Shown: positions 43,442-52,389 of the stretch, piece after piece
Layout of the letters: every line of letters starts with the position of its first letter
Position numbering within the stretch: position 1 is the stretch's first letter
Source of the DNA: CAZYQW01 sp964649825
Lineage (GTDB): Bacteria; Planctomycetota; B15-G4; JADJEK01
Length of the DNA stretch: 64,000 nt
NCBI GenBank assembly: GCA_964649825.1
Contig: CAZYQW010000032.1
Location: forward strand, 1-64,000
Direction of reading: 5' to 3'
The notes under the pieces: model-generated
What the model saw: the letters and a program-made list of their open reading frames with translations, nothing else
What the model was told of the DNA's origin: nothing
Databases searched by the model: none
Program-made: the position numbers and the translations under genes

Positions 43442-44272
43442 TCAGGGTCCGGTCTCCAGCCGGCCGCGGCACGCGGCGATCGCGGCGCCGAGGAAGTCGC
43501 GCGCCGCGCCGTCCACGTCGCGGCCCACGAGGAGCTCCGACGCGGGCAGAACGGCGGCGACGAAGTCCTCGACGTGCCACCGGCCGAGGCCCGGCAACGG
43601 GGGGAGCGTCGAAGGATCGGGGTAGGGCCAGGGCGTGACGTAGAGGTACGGCTCGTCGTAGCTGTCGTCCCCGGGCGACAGGCCGACGCCGATCGTGCTC
43701 GTCTCGGTCCGGTCGGAACGCAGCGTGATCAGCGTGGCCACGTCGAAGTGATGCGGCCAGACGAGCACGTCCGACGCCGACGGTTCGCGCCGTCGAACCT
43801 CCTCGAGCCAGCGGTCGGCCGCGACGAACCATCGAGTCAGCTCGACGCGGGCCGCCTTCCGCTCCGTGTCTCCCTCGCCAGAGAACGCCGCACCCGTTGC
43901 AACTGGATGGTCCGGCATGTCGTAGTCCCGCAGGCGGAGCTCCGTGCCGAACGACTTGGCCATCCAGGCCAGACCGTCGGAGAGCCGCCGCCCGGACAAC
44001 GCGAACGCATCGATCGTTTCGGCGGACGGGCCGACGACCACGAGCGAGAGGTCCTCGAACCGCAGCCCGGCCGCGCGACCGTCGACCGAACGCGCCACCA
44101 GCCCTCCGAGGCTCGCGTCGACGTGGAAGCTCGACTGGCGGTCATCGTCCTCGTGCGGCAGCCGCGCGTCTGCGACGGACATCGCGATCTGCGCGGCGTG
44201 GTGGAGTTCCACGCGGGCGTTCGCCAGGTCACGGGGGGCCGGGCGGCCCGTCGGAGTCAGCGAGGTTCTCAT
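43442..44272 (-). CDS. DUF5996-family protein
   Basis: About 276 residues. I recognise the family from ELHHAAQIAMSVADARLPH near the start, VWPHHFDVATLI and the C-terminal GVGLSPGDDSYDEPYLYVTPWPYP. The start at 44272 overlaps the phosphatidyltransferase gene by 44 bases; a start nearer the ELHHAAQ segment cannot be excluded. No function is established. It converges on phhB with only eight bases between stops. Confidence 0.7.
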   Translation of the reverse strand: MRTSLTPTGRPAPRDLANARVELHHAAQIAMSVADARLPHEDDDRQSSFHVDASLGGLVARSVDGRAAGLRFEDLSLVVVGPSAETIDAFALSGRRLSDGLAWMAKSFGTELRLRDYDMPDHPVATGAAFSGEGDTERKAARVELTRWFVAADRWLEEVRRREPSASDVLVWPHHFDVATLITLRSDRTETSTIGVGLSPGDDSYDEPYLYVTPWPYPDPSTLPPLPGLGRWHVEDFVAAVLPASELLVGRDVDGAARDFLGAAIAACRGRLETGP

Positions 44273-45050
44273 CTGCGTCTCCCGAGTTCGGTGAGTGGGA
44301 CGACCGGGGCCCACCGCGGTTCGATGCGCGACGCCCCGGCCCCGTTTCGACCGCGGCTCCGGCCACGACCCATTCCATCGAGTCCGGCCGCGGGCCGCAC
44401 GCGTTCACCTCCCGGACCGAGCGGACGAGCTGCACCCCGACGGAGACGCAAGCGACGATCGCGATGGCGCCGAGAAAGACGGCGAGAGCGCGCTCCGCCT
44501 CGACGCCGAACGGCTCGAACGTCGTCCACGCCGAGCCACCGATCCCGGCGAGCACGAGCAACGCCTTGAACTCGGTGGGACCGACGCTCGAGAGACGGAA
44601 CTCCCCGACGATCTTCGCCCGGATGTTGGTCAGGAGGGCGGTCGCGTAGATCGCGATCACCCCAACGAGCGCGAGGTCGACCCGCCCGCACGCGTAGCCG
44701 ATTCCTGCGATCCAGTACGAGAACGAGAGCGGATCGGTGAAATGATCGAGCAGCTCTCCACCGTTGCGGCATTGGCCGGTCCGGCGCGCGTGGGTCCCGT
44801 CGACCACGTCGGCGAGGTGGTTGCCGGCCACGCACGCCGCAGCGAGCCACCCCCCGAACGGGTGGCTCGCCGACGCCGCGAAGCCGACGGCGCCGGCGAG
44901 CGCGATCACGTGACCGGTGGCCACCACCGCCTCCGGCGGCACGCGGCGCGGGATGCGCAGCCAACCGTAGAGGCGCGGAACCGCCGGGGCGATGAGAGGA
45001 TCGAGGAACGAGCGGGTGACGCGTCGAGCGGGAGTCCTGGTGGTGTTCAT
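44229..45050 (-). CDS. CDP-alcohol phosphatidyltransferase family membrane protein
   Basis: About 273 residues. The catalytic motif is complete: DGTHARRTGQCRNGGELLD followed by HFTD, matching D-G-x2-A-R-x8-G-x3-D-x3-D that binds the metal and the CDP-alcohol. About six membrane helices follow the family pattern. It transfers a phosphatidyl or phospho-alcohol group in lipid synthesis at the cytoplasmic membrane; the acceptor is not predictable. The C-terminal 55 residues (after VVAGAAV) are hydrophilic and atypical. Co-transcribed with the DUF5996 gene. Confidence 0.88.
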   Translation of the reverse strand: MNTTRTPARRVTRSFLDPLIAPAVPRLYGWLRIPRRVPPEAVVATGHVIALAGAVGFAASASHPFGGWLAAACVAGNHLADVVDGTHARRTGQCRNGGELLDHFTDPLSFSYWIAGIGYACGRVDLALVGVIAIYATALLTNIRAKIVGEFRLSSVGPTEFKALLVLAGIGGSAWTTFEPFGVEAERALAVFLGAIAIVACVSVGVQLVRSVREVNACGPRPDSMEWVVAGAAVETGPGRRASNRGGPRSSHSPNSGDADENLADSDGPPGPP

Positions 45051-45995
45051 GACCCGGGGGAAAAGCAAGCCGCGTGCCGCAACGCGGGGCGGGCTCGGCG
45101 CCCCGCTGCCGGTCTTTTCGAGCGGGGCGCGATCGATCACGGAACGGGCGTAGGTCTTGCCGGGAAGTACGTCCAAGGGCACTACTCGGCATCGGCGGCC
45201 GCACGAAACGCACCGCGCCAGACATGGACCGCGCCCGGGTGCGGCGAACCCAGATCGACCCCCACGTCGTTGGCCGTGGGCAGACCGTCGCCGAACCCGG
45301 CTCCACACACTTCGCCTCGACGACAGCGAGGGTATACCTGGACGGCCCCCGTGGTACGCGGGAGCGGGGACGAAGAGTTCTCCAGAGCGATACGCGTGGA
45401 AGGGGGACGAACGGCCGCGGGAGCGCGAGCCGCGCGGCTCGAGGACAAGAAAGTCGAGGTTGTTCCACGCGGTGACCCCGGCCCGACCACCCCACCCGAA
45501 GGCTTCCCCCCCTGACCCCTCCCCCCGTCCCCGTTCCACGCGGTATCACTCTGGAGAGCTCTCCGTCCCCCCTCCCGCGTACCACGTCGTTCCTCCTGTC
45601 CGCGTCGTCAGGAATCGACGCCCAGACTCGTGGCCGTCCCACGCGGCACCGGCTCGACCCACCACCACCGTCGAATTCGCGCATCAAGTTCCTCCCCCTT
45701 CCCAAGAGCAAGTCCCGTCACCCCCATCACCCATCCTCGCCCGAACACGGCGACCGTCCGTCCCCGTTCCACTCGGTATCGTCCTCGCTCCCGCGGACGA
45801 CGACGTTCCGCCTGTCCGCGTCGTCAGGAAGGGCCTGCGTCCGCTGTGGCCACTGGACCACCCGACGTGCTCCTCTTCATCGAGGGCATCCGCCACGTGG
45901 TACTGCCGATCCGACCCACTCCGCCGTTGATGCGCCTCCACCCGGAGAACCCAAGCGGGGGCCACCGACGTCGAGTTCGCGGAGGCCGCGCTCGA
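45051..45995. other. Long non-coding gap with inverted and direct repeats
   Basis: About 945 bases without a credible gene. Inverted repeat: 45351-45414 is complementary to 45521-45585 at roughly 85 percent over about 64 bases, with a loop of about 105 bases. A shorter direct copy of the right arm, with an internal deletion, lies at 45755-45830 and shares TGTCCGCGTCGTCAGGAA with 45597-45614. The rest is C-rich. It may be the remains of a mobile element; no transposase or target duplication was found. Confidence 0.55.
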
Positions 45996-47645
45996 TCAGC
46001 GCCCGAGTCGGGCCAGGCCGCTCCGCGCGGCCGCGTAGTCGGGGTCGGCCTGCAGCGTGGTCTCGTACCAGCGCCTCGCCGCGGCCCTTCTTCCCTGACG
46101 TTCGGCGGACAGCCCCATGCTGAACGACGCCTCGACGTGGTCGGGCAGCCGGCGGAGGATGCGCGTCCAGTACGACTCCGCCTCGGCGTACCGCCCGAGC
46201 CGCGCGTGGGCGGCGCCCGCGTCCTGCAGGTACTTCACGTTGTTCGGGTCGAGCTCCACGGCACGCTCGAACGATCCGATCGACTCATCGACCCGGCCTG
46301 CCTCGAGGAGCGCCCGCGCGAGGTTGTAGCGCGCGATCCCGGAGTCGGGCTGGACGCGGGCGCCGTGGGTCCACAGCGTGAGGTCGTTTCGCCAGACCCG
46401 GCACTGGCGCTCGGTCAGGAACGCCAGACCGGACACGACGATCACCGCCGCGACGACGGTCGCGCGCGCGTGAGTCCGCCGCCCGCGGCGCACCGCTGCG
46501 GCGACGAGCATGGCGAACGGGATCGTCGCTACGTACGTGTAGCGGTCCGCGGCGATCTGCGGCCCGGCCTGGGTGAACCCGAGCACCGGCGCGACGACGA
46601 CGACGAACGCAGCCGCCGCGACGGCGGGAACGGTCACGCCGCGCCGCGCGAGCCGCAGCAGCAAGGCGACGCCGACGAGGCAAACCGCAATGCTCGCGAG
46701 GTAGCGAAGGCGCGTCGGATCGAGCCGCGCTTCGAGCGGGTACAGCGGCGCGAGGTCGAACGGCCACAGCGTCCTTCCGACGTAGGAGCAGAGACCGTAC
46801 GCCGCCTGGAAGCAACGGGCCCACGCCGGGTGAACGTCGAGCGACACGGTCGCGCCCGCCGCCCGTTGCGCCGCCGCGGCGGTGACGACGAACGGCGCCG
46901 CGAACAGGAAGAACGGCAGCTTCTCGCGCACGAGGACGAGCGACCGTCGCGTGCCGCGCTCCAGCCGTCGAAGCGGCTCCACGTCGAGCAAGAGCAGCAC
47001 GAACGGCAACGTGATCCCCCACGCCTTCGCGAGCAGCGACGCGACGAACGCAATGAGCGTGACGATGAGGAGTCGGCGGCGGGCGCGACCGGCCGGGAGG
47101 TCGACGACGCGCAGCCAGAGGATCACGGTGATCAGCAGAAAGAACGTCGCCAGCCCGTCGCGACGCTCGGTGATCCACGCGACCGACTCGACCCGCAGCG
47201 GATGGACCGAGAAGAAGAGCGCCGCCGCCGCGGCCGCGATCGCGTCGTCACGTCGATGGCCGGCGCCCGGCGCCGCGCGGCGCCGCAGGAGGTCCCGCGC
47301 GAGCGCGAGGACGAGCAGGGCGTTCGCCACGTGCAAGAGCAGGTTCGTCCGATGGAACTGGCGCGGGTCGTCGCCGGCGATCGCGTGATCGACCGCGAAA
47401 GAGAGCCACGTCAACGGCTGGTAGTGGCCCATGTGGAAGGTCGTGAACATCCACTCGAGCTCGGCCCCGCCGAAGCCTCGCCAGCGCGACTCGGACGAGC
47501 GGAGCGTGGCGTCGTCGTCGAACGAGAGGATCGCTCCGTCCAACGCGGGGCGGAACGCGAGCCAGGTGACCAGACCGACGACGATCACCGACGCCCACGG
47601 TACGTCTCGCCAGCCGCGTGTCGCCTTCGGATCTGTCTCCCGCAT
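45996..47645 (-). CDS. TMTC-like membrane protein with C-terminal TPR repeats
   Basis: About 549 residues. The first membrane segment is followed by FRPALDGAILSFDDDATLRSS and then TFHMGHYQPLTWLSFAVDHAI, the early lumenal/periplasmic loop typical of the TMTC/DUF1736-like GT-C family, with the Asp cluster where GT-C enzymes bind donor or metal. About nine to eleven helices run to residue about 420, including SVHPLRVESVAWITERRD. Residues about 435-549 are three to four TPRs (YNLARALLEAGRVDESIGSFERAV). Eukaryotic homologues are O-mannosyltransferases; the bacterial role is inferred as glycosylation of exported proteins, of which this window has many. Confidence 0.75.
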   Translation of the reverse strand: MRETDPKATRGWRDVPWASVIVVGLVTWLAFRPALDGAILSFDDDATLRSSESRWRGFGGAELEWMFTTFHMGHYQPLTWLSFAVDHAIAGDDPRQFHRTNLLLHVANALLVLALARDLLRRRAAPGAGHRRDDAIAAAAAALFFSVHPLRVESVAWITERRDGLATFFLLITVILWLRVVDLPAGRARRRLLIVTLIAFVASLLAKAWGITLPFVLLLLDVEPLRRLERGTRRSLVLVREKLPFFLFAAPFVVTAAAAQRAAGATVSLDVHPAWARCFQAAYGLCSYVGRTLWPFDLAPLYPLEARLDPTRLRYLASIAVCLVGVALLLRLARRGVTVPAVAAAAFVVVVAPVLGFTQAGPQIAADRYTYVATIPFAMLVAAAVRRGRRTHARATVVAAVIVVSGLAFLTERQCRVWRNDLTLWTHGARVQPDSGIARYNLARALLEAGRVDESIGSFERAVELDPNNVKYLQDAGAAHARLGRYAEAESYWTRILRRLPDHVEASFSMGLSAERQGRRAAARRWYETTLQADPDYAAARSGLARLGR

Positions 47646-47823
47646 GCGCCAAGAATAGCCCGCCGCGCCAACGGTGTGCGTCAGCCCGCGCGCAACCCGT
47701 CCTCGCGGAACGAACCACGTCGAGCCGGCTCGAACGACGCGGAGAAAAGTCGTTTTCGTGACAGATCGGCGCCGGTCACGGCCAACCGATGAGGACGCGT
47801 CCCATCTCCCCGGAGAACATCCC

Positions 47824-50295
47824 ATGAAGCCGTGGCTCATCGCCGTCCTTTCCGTCACGTCGACGTTCGCCGCTCCCCCCACTACCGCCAACACGACGTC
47901 GGACGCGACGGCGATGCGTCTGCCGATCCTGTTCGAGGCGAACGTCGGCCAGTTCGGCGCGGAGGTCGACTTCCTCGCCCGCGGCCGGGAGTACAACCTC
48001 TTCCTCTGCGGAACGGAGGCCGTGTACACGTTTCGCGGCGCGCCGCCGCTGCGCATGCGGCTCGCGGGGGCGTCGGCGAGCGCGCGGGTGACGGGCGGCG
48101 ACGCCAGCGAGGCACGCGTTCATTCGTTCCACGGCGACGACCCGAACCGCTGGCGCGCCGACGTCCCGACGTTCGGCCGCGTGGAGTGCCGCGACGCGTA
48201 CGTCGGGATCGACGTCGTCCATCACGCCCGCGGCGGCGCGGTCGCGTACGACTTCGTGCTCGCGCCGTTCGCGGACCCGCGACAGATCATGATCGAGTTC
48301 GACGGCGCGCTGGAAGTGCGAATCGATGAGGAGGGGACGCTCCTCCTCCACACCGAGTCCGGCGTCCTCCGGCACGCGCCGCCCGTCGTCTGCCAGGAGG
48401 TGGACGGCGCGCGCCGCCCGGTCGACGGCCAGTTCGTTCTGCTCGACGACGCGCTGATCGGCTTCCGACTCGGAGGGTACGACCCGCGGGCGCCGCTCGT
48501 GATCGATCCGTACGTGTCGTACGCCACGTTCGTCGGCGGCGGCGCGGGTGACGTCGTGAGCGACGTCGCCGCGTCGCAGGGCTGCGCGCTCGTGACGGGG
48601 CGGACGTTCTCCGCCGACTTTCCGACGCTCGCCGCGATCCAGTCCAACCTGCTCGCGCCCGACGACGCGTTCGTTGCGAAGTTCGACACCAAGGGAAAGC
48701 TCGTGTTCGCGACGTTCATCGGCGGCAACGGACACGACAGCGGCAACGGCGTCACCGTCGCTCCCGACGGGACCATCTGGATGGTCGGCGAGACCGACTC
48801 GGCCACGTTTCCGACGACGGGCAACGCGGCGCAGCCGGCGCACGCCGGGGCGCTGGACGGGTTCTACGCGCACCTGAGCGCGTCGGGGAGCTCGCTGCTA
48901 AGGTCCTCCTACATCGGTGGGAGCGGCAACGACACCGCGACGACGGTGGACGTAAACCAGGGGGGAAACACGTTCACCGCCGGCACGACGGACGACGCGG
49001 GGAGCTTCCCCATCACCTATTCGCACGCCCTGACGACGACGGATACACTGGACACCTGGGCCGCCGAGATCGACCCGACGAAGGACGGATCGATCTCGAT
49101 CGGCTACTCGGTCACCTACGGCGGCAGCGGCGACGACTTCGTGATCGACGGCGCGTGCGGAACGGAGCCATCGAGCGGCCAGCACGTTCAGGGGATCCTG
49201 ATCGGCACGAACTCCACCGACTTGCCGGTGACCGCCAACGCACTGAACGCGAGTGCGCTCGGAGGTCGCGACGCCGCGGTCGCCGTCTTCGACCACACGG
49301 GGACACAACTCCGGTACGGCAGCTACCTCGGTGGGAGCGGCGACGAGGCGGCGAGTCCCGAGGGCGGACTCACGTTCGACGAGAACGGGAACCTCGTCGG
49401 CGCGGTCACGACGTCATCGACGGACGCCGCCACCACCGCGTCCGCGGCACAGCCGAGCTACGGCGGCGGCTTCTCGGACGCGTACTTCTTCGAGCTCGTC
49501 CGCGAGGCTTCGTCGAGCCACCTCGCCTACGCGACCTACGTCGGCGGAGACAATGCCGAGCTGGCCGGCGCCGTGCTCGCGTCGGGCGATCGCCGGGTCG
49601 TCGCCGGAGGGACGCGATCGGCGAACTTCCCGGTGGTCGATCCGGTCCAGGCACAGCACAGCGGCAACGGCCAGCACGACGTGTTCCTCACGGTCTACGA
49701 CCTCGGGCTCATCACGTTCTCGACGGTCTGGGGCGGCAACTTCGGACACGACTACGCGAACGGGATCGCGATGACCGACGACGGCACGATCCTCGCCGGC
49801 GGGGTCGCGGAGTCGTCCCAGTTCCCGACGACGCCCGGCGCGTTCGACACGAACGCGGACGGGTTCGTGGACGGCTTCCTCTTCGCGGTCGACCCGGACG
49901 CGACGCTGCCGAGCATCTACGGCGTCGGCCTGGCGGGCACGGGCGGCGCGACACCGAAGTGGATCGACCCGATGCTCGCGAAGCCAGTCTACAGCGGCGA
50001 GAGCGCCGCGTTCGGCCTGGAGAATCTGGCGCCGGGTTCGACCGGATTCTTGATCGCCGGCGTCGACGACGCGTCGCAGCCGATCGCCGGCGACGCGACG
50101 CTCCTCGTTGACGTCACCCAGCTCCACGTCATCGTGACGTTCCCGGTCCTGGTGCCGCAGTTCGCGCTGACCATCCCGGTGCCGAACCTCTCCGCCGAGG
50201 CCGAGGTGTTCGCGCAGGCGCTTTTCGCCGATCCCGGCGCCCCGAAGGGCGTGTCCGCGACGGCCGGGTTCTATATGCCGATCCTGTTCAAGTAG
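47824..50295 (+). CDS. Secreted SBBP-repeat beta-propeller protein
   Basis: About 823 residues with signal peptide (cleavage near TFAAPP). Residues about 30-230 are the DUF7948-type entry domain (LFEANVGQFGAEVDFLARG, VYTFRGA, DVVHHARGGAVAYDFVLAP). SBBP repeats follow (SYATFVGGGAGDVVSDVA, FATFIGGNGHDSGNGVTVAPDGTIWMVGETDSATFP, given by their ends), about six or seven in number to residue 700. The terminal 120 residues are a diverged form of the shared C-terminal domain. The family is secreted, often very large, and common in planctomycetes and acidobacteria. It is followed ten bases later by an SGNH-like gene. Confidence 0.85.
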   Translation: MKPWLIAVLSVTSTFAAPPTTANTTSDATAMRLPILFEANVGQFGAEVDFLARGREYNLFLCGTEAVYTFRGAPPLRMRLAGASASARVTGGDASEARVHSFHGDDPNRWRADVPTFGRVECRDAYVGIDVVHHARGGAVAYDFVLAPFADPRQIMIEFDGALEVRIDEEGTLLLHTESGVLRHAPPVVCQEVDGARRPVDGQFVLLDDALIGFRLGGYDPRAPLVIDPYVSYATFVGGGAGDVVSDVAASQGCALVTGRTFSADFPTLAAIQSNLLAPDDAFVAKFDTKGKLVFATFIGGNGHDSGNGVTVAPDGTIWMVGETDSATFPTTGNAAQPAHAGALDGFYAHLSASGSSLLRSSYIGGSGNDTATTVDVNQGGNTFTAGTTDDAGSFPITYSHALTTTDTLDTWAAEIDPTKDGSISIGYSVTYGGSGDDFVIDGACGTEPSSGQHVQGILIGTNSTDLPVTANALNASALGGRDAAVAVFDHTGTQLRYGSYLGGSGDEAASPEGGLTFDENGNLVGAVTTSSTDAATTASAAQPSYGGGFSDAYFFELVREASSSHLAYATYVGGDNAELAGAVLASGDRRVVAGGTRSANFPVVDPVQAQHSGNGQHDVFLTVYDLGLITFSTVWGGNFGHDYANGIAMTDDGTILAGGVAESSQFPTTPGAFDTNADGFVDGFLFAVDPDATLPSIYGVGLAGTGGATPKWIDPMLAKPVYSGESAAFGLENLAPGSTGFLIAGVDDASQPIAGDATLLVDVTQLHVIVTFPVLVPQFALTIPVPNLSAEAEVFAQALFADPGAPKGVSATAGFYMPILFK

Positions 50296-50304
50296 GAGGC
50301 CGTC

Positions 50305-51387
50305 ATGACCACGTCCGGCTCCCGTCTCCGGGCGAAGGCGTCGCTCGCCGCCGCCGCCGCGATCGTGGCCCTCATGGCGGGCGGCGCGGCATGGGAGATC
50401 GCGCTGCGCGTTCGACACGAAGGCCGAGTCGAGCGCATCACCGGCGTCGTTCCGTGGCGGGTCGCGACGTGGGGTGGCCTGACGTACCACTGGGACGCGT
50501 ATCACCCCACGCTCGGCTGGACGAACCAACCCGGGTACCGAAGCGACGCCGAGGTCCCGTTCCACGTCTCGATCAACGCGCAAGGGCTCCGCGCGACGCG
50601 GGAGTACGCACCGCGTCCCCCGGCGGGCACGCGGCGCGTCGCGGTCTTTGGCGATTCGTTCGTCTTCGGCGAGGAGGTCGACGACGACGAGACGTTGCCG
50701 GCCTGGCTGGAGCGATCTCTCGGAGGCTCGGAGGTGCTGAACTTCGGCGTCCACGGCTACGGACTCGGACAGACCGCGTTGCGGCTGATCGAGGACGTCC
50801 TGACGTTCCGTCCGGACCACGTCGTGCTGGTCGTGCTGCTCCCGCAGGACGTCGCCCGCCTCGCGATCGACCGATTCGTCCACGCCAAACCGGCGTTCGC
50901 CGTGCGCGAAGGACGGCTCGTGATCGAGAACTCACCGGTTCCGACGCAGGACGCGCAGCCGTGGATCCTCCGGCGCTGCTTCGTCGCCGCGCACCTCTTC
51001 GGCCGGCCCGTCGCCTCCGTCCGTCCGACGGACGTCCGCAGCCACGTCGAGGTCGTGCGAGCCGTGCTCGCGCTCGTCGCGCGACGTTGCGAAGCAGCGG
51101 TCTCGACGCTGACCGTCGTACCGTTCGCCGGGCCGGCAGACATCGTCCGGATGGAGTCCGACCCCTCGCTCCGCGCGACGGTCGACGCGATGCGCCGCGG
51201 CTTCGCCGGCGTCGGTGTCGACGTCCTCGACCTGTCCGACGACCTCGCCGCCGTACTGCAGCGTCACCGCGCAACGTTCGTGGCACCTCGCGGCCACTGG
51301 TCGGGCAACGCGAACCGGTGGCTCGCCGCTCGGATCGCCGCCCACCTCGAACACGTTCCGCCGCCCCCCCAGGAGCGCCCCGGCTGA
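50305..51387 (+). CDS. SGNH/GDSL-like hydrolase with N-terminal membrane anchor
   Basis: About 360 residues. One membrane segment (residues about 11-30) precedes the SGNH domain: block I VAVFGDSFVFGEEV with the nucleophilic Ser, block II Gly in VLNFGVHGYGLGQ, and a C-terminal APRGHWSGNANRW supplying a His. The layout matches SGNH proteins that remove or add acetyl groups on surface polysaccharides. Nine bases follow the SBBP gene stop, with GTAGGAGG upstream, so the two are co-transcribed. Its stop codon overlaps the end of a decayed ATP-grasp gene on the other strand. Confidence 0.8.
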   Translation: MTTSGSRLRAKASLAAAAAIVALMAGGAAWEIALRVRHEGRVERITGVVPWRVATWGGLTYHWDAYHPTLGWTNQPGYRSDAEVPFHVSINAQGLRATREYAPRPPAGTRRVAVFGDSFVFGEEVDDDETLPAWLERSLGGSEVLNFGVHGYGLGQTALRLIEDVLTFRPDHVVLVVLLPQDVARLAIDRFVHAKPAFAVREGRLVIENSPVPTQDAQPWILRRCFVAAHLFGRPVASVRPTDVRSHVEVVRAVLALVARRCEAAVSTLTVVPFAGPADIVRMESDPSLRATVDAMRRGFAGVGVDVLDLSDDLAAVLQRHRATFVAPRGHWSGNANRWLAARIAAHLEHVPPPPQERPG

Positions 51388-51575
51388 GCCTCCCGCGCGA
51401 TCTTCTTGCTGGGCGAAACCATCCCGAACGCCTCCACCGACGCGCTCCTCGTTCCTCCCGGTGTGGTGTCGGGATTCGAGCCTCGAGGACTTGGAGCTGA
51501 CCGCCGGGGGCCAGTCGGAAGTCGATGCGCACGTCACCGCTTGAGCTCGAGCACCTTGCAGATCTCGTCCTGCCC
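51380..51575 (-). pseudogene. Decayed 3' fragment of a D-Ala-D-Ala-ligase-like ATP-grasp gene
   Basis: On the - strand CKVLELKR then stop, and after a one-base insertion GDVRIDFRLAPGGQLQVLEA, correspond to YKVLELDGYARIDYRLTPDG in the intact ATP-grasp gene at 40.8-41.9 kb. Further decayed similarity at DNA level continues through GAGGCGTTCGGG and AAGATCGCGC to GGCTCAGCCG, the equivalent of the intact gene's last codons. Frameshifts and missing codons rule out function. Upstream similarity fades past 51575. It marks a past duplication or gene loss next to the repeat-rich gap. Confidence 0.7.
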
Positions 51576-52180
51576 GCCGCGGAACCAGGAGAAGCCAAAG
51601 CGTCGCCGCAAAATCTCCCCGGCCGAGACTTCCATGGTCGCGTCCGCGGACCGCGTTCTCCCGTCTCGGTCCGGAGGCCGCCCCGACGCGGCGCATCCCG
51701 TCGTTGCCCCGCGAGGAATGCCGGAAGTCCGCCGCGGCCCGCCCGCGCCTTGTTGTCGGCCAGCGCGGACGTGACCGTAGGGGACAAACAAGCCCCGCGA
51801 ATCGACCCTCACAAGGGCACGAGACCCACGACTCCTCCTTCTATCCGGCGCCGCCCGCCGAACTTCATCGAGTCACGTCGAGCGTGTCGATCGTCCTCCA
51901 CCGAGCGCATCCAAACCAACAGACAACCGCCCCCACCCCTCGATCCCACGCACCCAACCATCCATCAGAGCGCGAAGCGCCACATCTTCCACCTCCCCCC
52001 GAACGCAGCCCCGCCGCAACCCCCCCGGCAGGGCGGAGCGTGTCGATCGTTCTCCGCCGAGCGAGTTGCGCGCCCGCGAGCGCAGCGAGCGAGCGTGCGT
52101 GTCTGAGCGAACGGAGAACGATCGACACGCTCCGCCCTCCCGTTACCAGCACCCCGGCCCCTCGAGCGCTCAAGCCCCGC
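51576..52180. other. Non-coding gap with repeated inverted element
   Basis: No gene seen. A perfect 26-base inverted repeat (52031-52056 with 52112-52137, containing GGAGCGTGTCGATCGTTCTC) encloses about 55 bases; another near copy of the left arm lies at 51880-51908. This could be a bidirectional terminator for the convergent genes or a small mobile palindrome. The rest is C-rich low-complexity DNA. Confidence 0.6.
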
Positions 52181-52183
52181 GCA

Positions 52184-52259
52184 GCGGCAGCGAAGCGCCC
52201 CGCCGCGTAGCGGCAGCGAAGCGCCCCGCCGCGTAGCGGCAGCGAAGCGCCCCGCCGCG
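52184..52259. repeat. 26-bp tandem repeat array
   Basis: Three units of GCGGCAGCGAAGCGCC + CCGCCGCGTA start at 52184, 52210 and 52236, nearly identical. The array is non-coding and runs straight into a second array. Confidence 0.85.
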
Positions 52260-52261
52260 CA

Positions 52262-52378
52262 GCGGCGCCCCCAAGCCCCGCGCAGCGGCGCCCCCAAGCC
52301 CCGCGCAGCGGCGCCCCCAAGCCGCGCAGCGGCGCCCCCAAGCCCCGCGCAGCGGCGCCCCCAAGCCCCGCGCAGCGC
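52262..52378. repeat. 23-bp tandem repeat array
   Basis: Five units of GCGGCGCCCCCAAGCCCC + GCGCA start at 52262, 52285, 52308, 52329 and 52352; the third is two bases short. The array ends 12 bases before the stop of the secreted protein gene on the - strand. Length polymorphism is likely. Confidence 0.85.
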
Positions 52379-52389
52379 CCCCCGCCATT

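Noticed and set aside
45351..45585. CRISPR array
   Set aside because: Repeats are too long, imperfect, inverted and irregularly spaced; there are no spacers of equal size and no cas genes.
52184..52378. CRISPR-like array
   Set aside because: Units are tandem without spacers between them, so these are minisatellites.
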